Of a DNA stretch of 64,000 nt, positions 1-57,993 are shown one piece after another. The translations under genes and the position numbers were made by a program. Source of the stretch: Pardosa pseudoannulata (taxonomy: Eukaryota; Arthropoda; Arachnida; Araneae; Lycosidae). Every line of letters starts with the position of its first letter. The stretch's first letter is position 1. A model generated the notes under the pieces. That model did not search any database, was not told the DNA's origin, and saw only the letters and a program-made list of their open reading frames with translations. The DNA lies in contig CM063501.1 in assembly GCA_032207245.1 (NCBI GenBank), forward strand, positions 62,078,793 through 62,142,792. Direction: 5' to 3'.

Positions 1-690
1 ATTTTATCAACAGTTTAAACTTTAGCACAACTGAGAATAATCTTATAGAAGTAACAAATACAAAATTATATTGAACACTTAAGCAATGTTCACTAAGCTC
101 ACGTTTTAAAATAATAAAACACAAAATATTTCTTAAATACTTTTATAATAATCACAAGCAGACTAATTTATATTTTCCTTGAAATCAAAATCAATATTTT
201 TTTTAAAGAGAAATATGATTCTATTTATAACATACTTCAAATCTGAACTCTACATGATTTTAATTTGCTGGTATAATATACAATTAATCATAAGACAAGT
301 CTTTGAAATGTGCTGAATTCAGAAAGTTAAATACATAAAATTAAATACTGTTTAATGAAACCCAAATATGCAGAATAAAAGTTATATAACTCAATGCATA
401 AGATTACCAAACCAATTTAATTAAATAACACATACTATTTCAGATGTGTTTAACAAAGGTGCTTTAGTGACTATATCCATTTGATAATGTGAAGAAATTT
501 TTGAATTCAGATATGCATTATAATTACTAGAAATTTGTTTGCATGCCTCTATATTTTCAGCACTAACCAGCACACATCTGCTATCAATACTAGGTTATTG
601 GAATTGGTTCATGGCCAAGAAAGGCTAAAAACCCTTGTATTATACCAAGGCCTTCAAGTCTGTATGGTGATTTGAATTCCAATCATTCAA
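1..690 (-). other. ASAP 3' UTR or downstream flank
   Basis: AT-rich sequence directly after the stop codon. I see no AATAAA on the minus strand here, only ATTAAA-like hexamers (around 258, 351 and 411). The true polyadenylation site may lie outside the window. No other gene is visible. Confidence 0.5.
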
Positions 691-47849
<47,159 letters not shown>

Positions 47850-48230
47850 GGTGAAAAGCAGATTTGTTTACAGAGAAATAAATAAAACACACAACCACAG
47901 GAAACGATACACCCTACACACTAGACATCATCTTCGCATCGATCAACAATCTATCTGTTTTAGCGGTTACGATTAAACTAATCGTTTAAACTTAATGCCC
48001 TCCCACTATTCATTTTTTTTATTTTTTTCAGTTTGTAAAGCGGATGTAAGTAGCAGTTGGAGACTTACATTACTCACAATTTATAAATATATTTTATATT
48101 TTTATTTCCTTAAATACTATACACTAGCACTACTGAGCATTTGTTGCAGCCTTAATAAAAGCTCCTTATTAAAATAGTTGTTACAAAGACACAAACGAAA
48201 CCAGTTCCAGCCCTCCATAACTAATATAAA
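47850..48230 (-). promoter_or_regulatory. Probable ASAP 5' UTR and proximal promoter region
   Basis: The only unoccupied DNA between the ASAP start codon and a Tigger-like transposon. It includes a 17-bp near-palindrome, ACGATTA-AAC-TAATCGT (47969-47985), with two homeodomain-type TAAT cores. No TATA box is obvious. A weak possible acceptor (GTGTGTAG on the minus strand, near 47910) would allow an upstream non-coding exon. Confidence 0.35.
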
Positions 48231-49083
48231 CTAATCCCTCGTTTTTTTGTGGTTAATGGGGACCAGAACCTTCCGCAAAAGTTTATAAACCGCGAAGTAG
48301 GAAGGAATTTTTCATGTATTCGAGTACACGATTGTTTTAAATATGTAAACAGTATTTATACTTTACACATGTAAGACAAAAAATTACAACAGTATACGTA
48401 TTTACTTAAACGTGTCAGTGCTAATTAATAAGGTTAATTACAAAACCTTATAGAGTAATAAACATTAATCAACATTGCTTTCTGAGAGAGGAGACGAGTC
48501 TTGTGTTGGTGGCGGAAGAGAGGCTCTCACTTCACTCGTAGAAGTTTTAGGCTCTCTCAGAGACTCTTCTGCTGGAGACGCTGCCGGTAGAGTCAGGGGG
48601 CTTTACCTTGGAGAGAAACATGGTGATGGGTAATTGTTTTCTTTGTTTTTTCTTTTCCTTCAAAATTTCCCTGTACAAGGCCATAACCCTGTCAACGCGA
48701 TTGCTAAACTCGACAGCTCGAACCATATTGTCGTCAATGTCTTGTGCAAATTCTTGCCATGTTGCACAATGGTTGCAGATTCTAAAAGGTAAGGTCACGT
48801 TTCTCAGTTTGTTTTTCTTCTTCCTTTTCCTTTTCTTCCTCAGTTGCAGACTTTGTCATCTCAAGAGCCTGTGGTATGTACTCTGAGTCAACTCATCTCT
48901 TTGTTTGATATGCAGGGATCCTTCTCTCTCGCGCATCAACATGAAACAACGTTCCTTTCCACATTGTGGCTGCCGACATGGTTGTATTTTTTCAATTTTA
49001 TTTTTTGGCTAATATTTTGGGAAAAAACTCGCGAAGCACTGAAGCCGCAAAACATGAAGCGCGAAGTGGCAAGGGAACACTGT
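48231..49083 (-). mobile_element. Tigger/pogo-like DNA transposon relic
   Basis: The left end CTAATCCCTCGTTTTTTTGT leads to GGGGACCAGAACCTTCCGC and CCGCGAAGTAG. The inverted right end is CAGTGTTCCCTTGCCACTTC followed by GCG. Both are typical of Tigger-type termini. A transposase C-terminus lies between them on the minus strand. Most of the coding region is missing, so this is an internally deleted, dead copy. The ends are imperfect inverted repeats and boundaries are approximate. Confidence 0.8.
48483..48798 (-). pseudogene. Tigger-like transposase C-terminal fragment, frameshifted
   Basis: One frame gives AVEFSNRVDRVMALYREILK then EKKKQRKQLPITMFLSKVK, the helical C-terminus of Tigger-type transposases (usual form ...YREIYDEKKKQ...FLKRV). 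A second frame completes it with LREPKTSTSEVRASLPPPTQ and SSPLSESNVD-stop, so a frameshift separates the two. No DDE catalytic core is present. Confidence 0.75.
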
Positions 49084-49759
49084 AGACCTCTTTCATTGCC
49101 GTTTAAAGCTGCTAATCATTAACTGCAAGACATTTTTGTACAGTGTTACATATACGAGGAGATCTAATTGACTAAGAGAAAACATGGGAGTAATCGAGTG
49201 AAGCAAAATACTACCCTATCGTAGAGAAAAAATTGGTCAAGAGATAATTGATGCAGGATTAATTAAAAAAATGTCTATCTTTTAAATAATACGATTTTAA
49301 ATATTTTTCTTATGAGGCAAATTTTCCTTCATTACGAAGAATGAGCTCTTCTCTATTTGTTTGGTTACACTTTGGCTATATCTTACAGAACACTTAAATA
49401 AGATAATAACTATATCTACCTCGTGATACTTCTGTCCGTTGCTCTAAAAATCTTACATTGTGATGTTTCTTTGTTTCTTTTCTTGTTATAATGTATCGGA
49501 GTGAGCCTGTTAGAATTCTATTACGGCAAAGGTACCTGCTTTCCCCACAATACATTCATTTTCTCTTAGATTTAACGGAGGTGCGTAGCAGATTCCCTCA
49601 TACTTTAACTAAGATAATTTAAGACCAGAATAATACATAAGGGTTTTTTTAGAGTACTGTTATTAGAAATGCTTCAAATTATATTTTTGATTCTTACTCA
49701 GTTCAGAAGTTACATTCATGTATTTTCAACCCTGCCAGCTACTATGTAAAACTACTTAC

Positions 49760-49802
49760 TTTGAACTTGACTCGATCTGGAGGTCATGTTCGCTTTGAGA
49801 AA
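49760..49802 (-). other. Possible small exon (weak)
   Basis: 43 bp bounded by a good acceptor (TTACCTTGCAG) and a good donor (GTAAGTAG). It can read ISQSEHDLQIESSS in frame with the candidate at 49880-49932. It could be a non-coding 5' exon of ASAP, an exon of an unknown gene, or chance. Confidence 0.25.
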
Positions 49803-49879
49803 CTGCAAGGTAATGTCGATAAAAGTACTCTTTGTTTGTGAACAAAAAATAAATATCCGTACTTTAGAAGTATTCTTAC

Positions 49880-49932
49880 TGGATAACCGAGTTAACTTCC
49901 TTTTGAACTGATTTAGTTTTCCGAAAATCCGT
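49880..49932 (-). other. Possible small exon (weak)
   Basis: 53 bp with acceptor CTCTTTCAG and donor GTAAGAAT. In one frame it reads RIFGKLNQFKRKLTRLS. It would be separated from the candidate at 49760-49802 by a 77-bp intron. No homology is recognised. Confidence 0.25.
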
Positions 49933-50239
49933 CTGAAAGAGTTGAACTTATTATAAATGATTCTGTCATTTGTCATGAATAACTTAGTTTTCTTTTATTT
50001 AAAAAAATATGTATATTTTATAAATTCATCCCTCACGAAGACCAGCTATGCAGTGACGTAGCATGCATTGCTGGCGCCTGGGACACGATAGCTTTTTGGT
50101 CTCTTTCTCACCCCACGAAACACATATTACATAGAATATACCTCAATCAATTTTGCGAGGTATGACCGTCTTATTTTTTATGTCTATCCAACAATAGTCT
50201 TCCTATCTTAAAAGGGGTCAAAATGTTGATCGGAACTCC

Positions 50240-50800
50240 AGGTTTCAGAATGGCGGTAGGAATATCTTTTTAGGACAGCACATCTAACTCGCCGACTTTC
50301 TTTCGGTCAAGAACCGAATGTGCCCCAAGAGAGCCCGAATGCCGCCCTGGAAAAATGACCACCAGATAACAATTTCGTAAGCAGAGCTCGAATGCGATAA
50401 ATCCCCAATCAAAGTGGTCACTTATCGTCAATGGTCAAAATTTATCTGCTTCTAAGATGACGTCATCCTTAGATTAGAAGATATTGTTCGCGTTGATCCA
50501 GTGTGGTTCAAATAAGAGCAAATTTTACTGTGGTTTGAGACTGTCGACAAAGCACAAAAAATAGGATAAGACCTTATCTACTGCCAGAATTGGCTCTGAT
50601 TCCCGATGCCATTTTTCCTCTCAAGTCAAAACTTCATATACACCCTACAATTGTGTATAAAGATGATATGGCTGTCTGGTTATCTTTGTAAAATAACTTG
50701 TAAACATTAAATGACTAAACATTATACTTTTATTTTAAAGCTAAATTTGTGGTCATCTTTTAAAATGTGTGTTTCCTTACTTTCCTTTCATTCATATATT
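50240..50800 (+). repeat. Dispersed repeat family R1, upstream copy
   Basis: Second copy of the repeat at 5872-6510. It keeps many CpGs (for example CTCGAATGCG) that are CpA or other dinucleotides in the intronic copy. Non-coding, and ends next to another repeat at 50815. Confidence 0.7.
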
Positions 50801-50814
50801 TATCAATGATTAAA

Positions 50815-51350
50815 ACCAGCTTACACCCATATGGTGACCGGGTGTGAGAGAAGTCCCAATGTAGCTCATACATGTCGTAAAAGGAGACTAAAATGGGCAC
50901 CCAGTGCCTGGGGGTATAACCGGGTGCCTTGCCCCTGGGAAACTGATCCTTCAGGTTGGGGTTGAGTGTAAATCCAACTACCTTATCCCATAAAAGAAAA
51001 CTCAGTTCCGAAGCCTCAACAAAGTGCTAAAACTGGTTGGATTCTACCCGGACGACTCGTAAAGGGAAAAGGAAGTGAGCATTGGTAATTGGAGTATCCG
51101 CGAGTAATTTAAAAATAAGGTATTGGAGAGGAGTCGCTAATGATACAAGACGCTGGAGGGAGAGTGTGATTGAGGTAGCCAAGTGAGGACTGTTGTGCTT
51201 GTAAAGAAGTAGAAGAAAACAACCTTATTTTGTTTTCCTTTTATCTGAACACAACACAATATGGTCTTGTAAGGACTCTCCTTTGTTGTGTAAAACCTTT
51301 CCAACCAGTCCCTCTGTGAGCGGAGCCCGGGGCATAAATAAGACTGGTGT
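50815..51350. repeat. GC-richer unclassified dispersed-type sequence
   Basis: Sharply less AT-rich than its surroundings. Motifs such as ATGTCGTAAAAGGAGACTAA and GGGTATAACCGGGTGCC resemble conserved non-coding parts of arthropod retroposons. Near 51120-51180 a short reading RYWRGVANDTRRWRESVIEV looks like the tail of a LINE protein. There is only one copy in the window, so the assignment is tentative. Confidence 0.45.
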
Positions 51351-53134
51351 CAATTGGATTTAAAAAAAAATGGCTGAATTCCATGTGAAAGATACCAAAT
51401 TAAAATTGATAAAATAAATTTAGTAAATACAGTAAAAAGGAAAGACAAGTAGAATTATCTGAAAACACAATTTAAGTGCTATCAGAGGAATTAATTTACT
51501 TAAAATATTTTAATTATTTTAAAGCGTAATTAAAAGAGAAATATATCAAATGGCATTAAAATAGCCTACAAACCGGCATTAAAATAGACTACAAATCTAA
51601 CTTGAATTTTAAAAACAAGCGCTTTATCTCTACACGCCCTTGACCTCCGAACCATTTGATCTGCCTAGAATCTTCCCTGGATTGAACTACATCACCATGA
51701 AAAATTTTGTGAAGGTTGATCGAATTATTGCAAAGCATAGCAAACATGCATACACATGAATATATACATACAAAAAATTTTATATAGAGCAATATTATAA
51801 TCGTGGTATTGACGACATTTTTGTCCCCTAACCTTATATTGTTTCGTTAGTATCGTACGAACTAGATAGAAATTAAACTTTGTAGATTCAGAAACTGTAG
51901 ATCAATTAACATGAAAATTTTGAATTCTGCCCAATTTACATAATTTATTATTTCTATAAATAAATAAATGTGAAAATGCACCCCATGTAAATAGTTACTA
52001 CTAAATCTACTTGTAGTATAGGATCTTTAGTATAATAGAGGATTATCATGTAATTTTTCTTACTAGTTTTGTGCTTTTAGAATTTTGTTTAAAATTACTA
52101 TAGAGGTGTTTAAAGATTTTAAGATTGTTATTTATGAGAAGGGTTGTATTTTTTCTTTAAAACACTAGATGCTATTTCAGACATAATAAAAGATTCACCT
52201 ACTATGCTGGAGAATATATTTATACCTTTTCTGAGTTTGACTTAAACTTTCCACTCTTCTTTTCATCAACTATATAACATTATATATTCAGTATTATTAC
52301 AGCCGTGCTTTTCACATCTTTTTTTTATAATCGAATAAGAGTATTTCTCTTCAGAAAATGCAAACATAGCTTTCGAACCATTGTTTATTTTATGGCGATA
52401 TTTTACGGAAAGAATAAATTTAATGATGCATACGATAATTAACTATTTACCAAATTGATGCCACTCGGAATTTTTAATTTAAAATAATTTATGGAGATTG
52501 TTTAAAACGTTACAAAAATGACTGATAACTTTTGTATTTATTTGTTTACTAGATGTATAAACTAGGTTAAAAAAATAAACACTAATATACAGCGAGTAAT
52601 GAATTTTTTTATATAAAAATATTGAAAACTATTGCAATATCCTTGATATTTTGATGTCAAATAAAGGAATATCTATAATTATTTAATGATATAATAAAAT
52701 GCACTCATACACTTTCTCAATAAGAAGGTAATTTTCGGAGCATGATGACTTATTGGCGATTCATATAATATTGATTATGATTAAGATACCAGCTCATGAC
52801 TTATAAGAATATGCAACATAAATAAAAAACCATGGATATGTAAGTGAAAGCAAACGATTTTTTAATATTAAGGATATATGAAAATTAAATGCTAATACAC
52901 GTAACAAAAAATATGTTGAAAATATAAGAGTTTGATTATATACAACAAAAATAAAAACATTAAAAAGACAAAAAGAAAATAATTCATGTAATAAAAATGA
53001 TGTTAAGTTAAAAGAAAGGCACAAGGCCTTATCCTGTTTTCGGGTATATAGAAATCTTAGTGAAAATTCGCTAAGATTTCATTTGGAATAGAACTTAATG
53101 TAGAATAAAGGCTTTTGGAAATTTTACGGAGTTG
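51351..53134. other. Intergenic AT-rich stretch
   Basis: No gene seen. The open frames at 51589-51792 and 52794-53024 (minus) show no recognised domain and are probably non-coding. Confidence 0.5.
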
Positions 53135-53310
53135 ATTGGTTTGGTTTGGTTTGGAGTGCCACGGTCTACTTTTTGCAACACGAGGGCTAATGAGACCGGG
53201 ACCTACTGCTTAAAGCCGATTCCGAACGGCTACGAACATCCATGCCATAGTGGGATTCGAACCCACGAACTCCGGTTCCGAAGGCCAGCACCCTAACCAT
53301 TCGGATCTTT
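53135..53310 (-). mobile_element. SINE family A, best-preserved copy
   Basis: Read on the minus strand: a tRNA-like head with CGAATGGTTAGGGTGCTGG (A-box-like) and GTGGGTTCGAATCCCAC (canonical B-box), a body with GGATGTTCGTAGCCGTTCGG and AGGTCCCGGTCTCATTAGCC, and a tail of AAACCAAACC units. Its CpGs are intact. It abuts the Jockey-like LINE relic. Confidence 0.88.
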
Positions 53311-53610
53311 GAAGGCTAGTATGTTTAAATCGTATCTAACCATATCATTTAAATATTGTGGCGCATTTAAAATAAGCCGAAGAGTTTCATTTTGAGCAAC
53401 TTCAATTTTTAAGTTAGTAGGGATTGAGAATGTCCAAACCGGCGAAGCGTATAGTGCGTGAGGGAGAATTACGGTTTTACAGAGAAGAGTTTTCAAATAC
53501 TATGAATTTGGGGAGTAGAGAAGAGTACGAAGAGTGAAGTCTTCCCATCCCCAATTAAGTACTTTTAATGCATGGTTTCCACGTAAACCATTTGCCATTT
53601 GCCACACTTG

Positions 53611-53661
53611 TCAGTAGTAAAATAGCTCAGTATTGAGCTAACTGAGCTATTTTACTACTGA
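53611..53661. repeat. 21-bp perfect inverted repeat (hairpin)
   Basis: TCAGTAGTAAAATAGCTCAG plus T at 53611-53631 pairs perfectly with 53641-53661 across a 9-base spacer. It sits inside the Jockey-like LINE relic where unbroken protein sequence would be expected, so it looks like a small insertion or local inverted duplication. Confidence 0.9.
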
Positions 53662-53722
53662 GTCATCCCAGCTAATTGCATCGCGGCGAAATTTTATAAG
53701 TGCGAGAGAAGAAAACTGCATG

Positions 53723-54603
53723 CAGGACCCGATTTATACCCCTGGGGCCCCGGGCCAAAGCATCATATGGGGGCCCCCATACATCTTACCTTTCTCGAAC
53801 TCGAGAGTGATTTTATTTTATAAACTGCTACATCAGTTTAAATACTCCTGACAGGTATACGTAACCTAAACATTTTGTGTATCTAATGAAATAATTTTTT
53901 TTTATTTTAGAATTCCACTAAACTAACTTCAAACATATTACAGATGTCTGTGCAATCTAAGTACTGTATTCGACTTTAACGATTAAATTGTGATGTTCTT
54001 GAGTCAAACTCAGAGTACCTGTAACATTTTTTAAAGGAAAAAGTACTGGTTAAATTAAAATTAATAAAAATTACCATTTTAAGTAAACTATTATGTAAGA
54101 TTTTGTTTTACAAAACTCCAAAAATTTTATACTTTATTCTTAAATTACCAATTAAAAATAGATATCAGATGCTTTTGGATAAATATATTTTCTCTGATTT
54201 GTTAACCACTCCAAGAGAGAAAAAAGTAGTTAAGACTTTTTCCCTCTCAGAAGAGATGAATTTGTAAAGTGGTGTCACTGATATGGTTGGTATTTCAATT
54301 TTTTGAATAATATACACATTTAAAATGTTAACATTGCTTCAAAGTATTTTTAACCAAATAAAAGCCTACTTTTAGCTTTAAATTATGGAATAAATTTACT
54401 GACTTTTGAAGCCCACCAACAACATATACACTCCAGTTTGTCTTTAACAAAAGAAAATTCATGTTTTCCAGCAGTATGCCGGAAAACATGAGGGGAATCT
54501 GAGATGTAACAAAAAATTAATGTGTATCTTTTAAAATTTGGATCCCTACTAGAGTGGGGGCCCTGAGCCAGTGCCCGAATGCCCCGCCGTAAATTAGGCC
54601 CTG
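53723..54603. mobile_element. hAT-type DNA transposon with perfect 8-bp target duplication
   Basis: 881 bp. The left end CAGGACCCGATTTATACCCC and the inverted right end CAGGGCCTAATTTACGGCGG are typical hAT termini. ACTGCATG flanks it exactly on both sides (53715-53722 and 54604-54611). It interrupts the LINE protein between the KCHAV and FFSR segments. No intact transposase; a 75-residue open frame (54383-54610, minus) is unassigned. Confidence 0.92.
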
Positions 54604-54835
54604 ACTGCATGGCATTTTGATGAGTTAATTTTGATTTTCCATTTTGTTAGCCACGGCTACAGAGCAATAAGGGAATGTTGAATATCAGTCGGAACATTAT
54701 TTCTATATGATGCTGAAATGTAGATGGCCGTGTTATCTACGTATAAACCTATAAAGGTGTGATCAGTGCGAAGTATATCATTAATATAAAGATTGAAAAG
54801 GGTGAGGCCAAGAAGTGATATAATAAAAATTCAGA

Positions 54836-55654
54836 ATAAAATTTCTCAAATTTCAAAATACAATATTTAACACTATATATTTTAATTTTGGAGAAGTATG
54901 ACCTAATAGATTATCATTAACACTTTTCTCATATTGTTTTTGATTGTCATTCCTTACTTAAACAATATATCTATAAGGTACTTTCAGAATTCCGTCATAC
55001 GACGGGATCGAGCACGATTTCCATTTTCCATCCTACACCGTATAACGTAATTTGCGCTTGAATGGATTTTCGGCAATTTAAAACACTGCTGCACTCAAAC
55101 ATTGTTTACGTTAACCGTTCAGTTTGGTAAATGCCTTTGCATTTGATTAAAAAATACCAAGGGATACGGATGATTTAGATCGCGGTTAATTAATTTCTCA
55201 TAAAACATCTCACCCGACATCGCCATGTGGTTTTCTTTCTACACAGCTTTGAAATTTAAAATAATTACTGGAAGACAAATGGACAATTGGAAGACAGTCG
55301 CATTCATAACTTTACGGCCGTCCACTGAAGGGGAAATGTTGATTATTTATATTTTAGATTGTTTAGATTTAATGATTTTAATTTAATTTATTTCAAAATG
55401 CCTTCAAAATAAGATACTATGCTACCAACAAATGAATATAATAAAAGTGATAATGTATGAATATAAGTGATTTTTATACCCTGGTATAATATTTTATTTA
55501 TTTGTTTCGTTTCTTTTTCTTTCAGGATCATAATCTTGAAATGTTTAATAAAAATAAACTAATTTAAAACGGTTAAAAGAGTTCTTCTGTCACGGAAGTA
55601 TTACCCCAAGAAATTTGCATCGACAAGAGAGAAATAAGCCACTGTAAATAAAAT
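54836..55654. other. Intergenic stretch
   Basis: No gene identified. CpGs are moderately frequent (for example near 55015-55060). No repeat is recognised. Confidence 0.45.
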
Positions 55655-55739
55655 GAAAAGGATTTAATGTTCCTTGAGCGGCCCAGTCCACTGATCCACG
55701 GACCGGTACAAGTCCGCGGTCGGGGATTGTGGACCACTG
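55655..55739 (-). mobile_element. hAT-type terminal fragment
   Basis: On the minus strand the sequence starts CAGTGGTCCACAATCCCCGA, then CCGCGGACTTGTACCGGTCC, a terminus common to many hAT elements. I could not find a matching opposite end, so only a fragment or one end is supported. Confidence 0.55.
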
Positions 55740-56153
55740 CTCTAGAGGAATTTCTTCTGGGTAATTTATAGAACCGATCCTCTGAAGCAATGCATGAATC
55801 CTCCTTTAGGGTAGACCCTGTGGAATTCCCCAAGAATAGGGCACTGCTGTAAAAGAGACATTCAAACGCGCTTCTGGCCGATTGGTCGAGAAAATAACGA
55901 TTGCAAGTTTGAACCCAAAATAAACGAATTTATATCTATCTTCATTATCTTTCTAGGGATTTTAGAGTAATCTACTTATTGCTGCAAATCAACTATGGAC
56001 GTTACTTGTACACAAGTTCGTAGAGTGGGAGGAAGGCAATAATATTACCCTTTTTTTAACATAAGAAAAATTTGCAAAGGGCACAAAATTTGGAAAAGTA
56101 TAAAAATCAGAATCACCGAGGTCCGGGGATTCCGGATTTGTGGACCTCTTCAG

Positions 56154-56155
<2 letters not shown>

Positions 56156-56247
<92 letters not shown>
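56156..56247. repeat. (TA)n microsatellite, longest in window
   Basis: About 46 uninterrupted TA units. Confidence 0.98.
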
Positions 56248-56250
<3 letters not shown>

Positions 56251-56583
56251 AGGTCTAAAAAAGGGGTAATTTGAAATTACGTGAGTTATAACGATTTTAA
56301 AAAGGGAACTCTTTTATAATAATAAAATAAATGAAAAAGATCCACGCTCGCGTAAGCTTTTAGGATAATCCGGTCAGGCGGAAGCATTTTGGAAGCTTTT
56401 ATGAGTTTGCAAACAGATAAGAGTCAGTTAGAGCGTAGACATGGAGCTGTCAACACCTTTTTCACGCTTAGCTCCGCCAAGAAAAATGAAAATGGCGCAA
56501 GTTGCTTTCAAATGGAACTATGATTTAAAAAAACTTATTATTATCAAGAAAGACTGTTTTCCCTTCGCCTAACCACTGGATCA

Positions 56584-56584
<1 letters not shown>

Positions 56585-56645
<61 letters not shown>
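56585..56645. repeat. (AT)n microsatellite
   Basis: About 30 AT units, 340 bp from the previous tract. Confidence 0.98.
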
Positions 56646-56652
<7 letters not shown>

Positions 56653-57947
56653 GTCATGCAAAATACGTCTAACCTACCATGACAAGTGCATTTATTTTGG
56701 AATTCCTGTTTGACAGCTTTATACTTTTTATTAGACAGGATATTTAAACACAAACAAACACAAAAATCCTTCGTGATATATGTTTACTCAAAAAACATAA
56801 ATAATGATATCAAGTAATCAATAGTGATATTCATAAATGAAAGACATACAAAAAGGCTCTTCTAACCTTTTTTCGTAATTTTAACACGCGTTTTGGGGAG
56901 GAATTCTTTTGGATTCTAATTTGCACTTAGTCACGGAAAAAGCACCGGTTTCCTTTCAGAAAACCTTACCCAGCGCTGCAAATCGATTTTTTTGCTATAA
57001 ATAATAAAAGGATTTCAGAAAATTTCCCATCAGTTATTTTTAACCTGCTTCTGCTGTAAGATAGAATCCTATTTAATAAAACTTTTTTGGGGCATATATT
57101 CATGCTGTGAAGGAAACGATGTGTCACGACGGTTATTCTGACGTCAAATTTATATTTCTTATAAAGTTTATTCTCTGTGTATGGCAACTTCGCCATTTTA
57201 GTTAGTGTTGTGAAATCTTTGGAATAAAATGTTTTGCATGGAGTTGCTATGTAATGATGTTTAGAATTACAGTTTTTTTTTTGCATGAAAGGTCAAGTGT
57301 ACCTTTTTGAATGCACGGAACATTTCTGGTGACCTGCGGAAGTGATTAAGACATCCATTTGGTAAATTATTTTGCTGACTTTTGAACATTTTTATCAACT
57401 TACGTTTTGAACAGTTACGATAGTATCATGGAAAATGGAAAAAAAGCATAAATCAAAGTTTTTAATATTGAAATTGGGACTACTTAAGAATTGGGTTTCC
57501 CTTGGCAAATTTGGCTAAAATATTGGCGATATTTACTAAAACACAAAGGTAAGCCATCCAAATATTGTTTTTCTTGCTTTTACTGGAGACTTTAATTAAT
57601 GCACAGTGCGCCATCGTAATAGAATTATATACTCTTACTTAATTAAAGAAAACGACTTGAAAACCGGATGGTTATATTTATGGGGAATTAATCCTTAAAA
57701 GTTTACAAACGCAACAGCTCCATATTATTAAAAGTCAGCCATAGTGAACCATTAATGGTTTGTTATATCTAATTTTTTTAAGCATTGCGCGCTTTTAATA
57801 TATAAGAAAAGAGTTACACAAGTAGCATATTTGATATTTGCAACCAACTCGGATGCAAATATCATATAAATTATAATATAGATACAGATTGTTTGGACAC
57901 GGTGTGATCAGGAGAACATGTTAGACGACCATACTTATAACCATTAT
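56646..57947. other. Intergenic stretch
   Basis: Contains a 106-codon open frame on the minus strand (56966-57286) with no recognised domain. In this AT-rich setting it may be chance. Nothing else is identifiable. Confidence 0.4.
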
Positions 57948-57993
57948 CGCCAAGTTGGCTGGGGAACCTTAGGGTTCCCCCGCCAACTTGGCG
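57948..57993. repeat. GC-rich 21-bp hairpin with TTAG loop
   Basis: CGCCAAGTTGGCTGGGGAAC plus C (57948-57968) pairs with 57973-57993 with a single mismatch around a 4-base TTAG loop. It is followed by GTTCGGGGCTAACGGGG and a run of T. It is a strikingly GC-rich island in AT-rich DNA. Confidence 0.9.

Larger units (their letters stand above)
53305..54835 (-). pseudogene. Jockey-like LINE reverse transcriptase relic, split by a hAT element
   Basis: Right part (54612-54835): LGLTLFNLYINDILRTDHTF, a YVDN in place of the catalytic YADD, and WLTKWKIKINSSKCHAV. Left part (53305-53714): FFSRTYKISPR, then CKTVILPHALYASPVWTFSI and NETLRLILNAPQYLNDMVRY. These are consecutive segments of a Jockey/I-type RT. 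An 881-bp hAT element separates them. A 21-bp hairpin lies in the left part. Confidence 0.85.

Noticed and set aside
53222..53300. Possible tRNA gene (canonical B-box GGTTCGAATCC)
   Set aside because: No cloverleaf can be completed; the sequence is the head of SINE A, with other copies in the window.
56966..57286. 106-codon minus-strand frame as a gene
   Set aside because: No recognised domain, no supporting splice sites, and composition like its surroundings.
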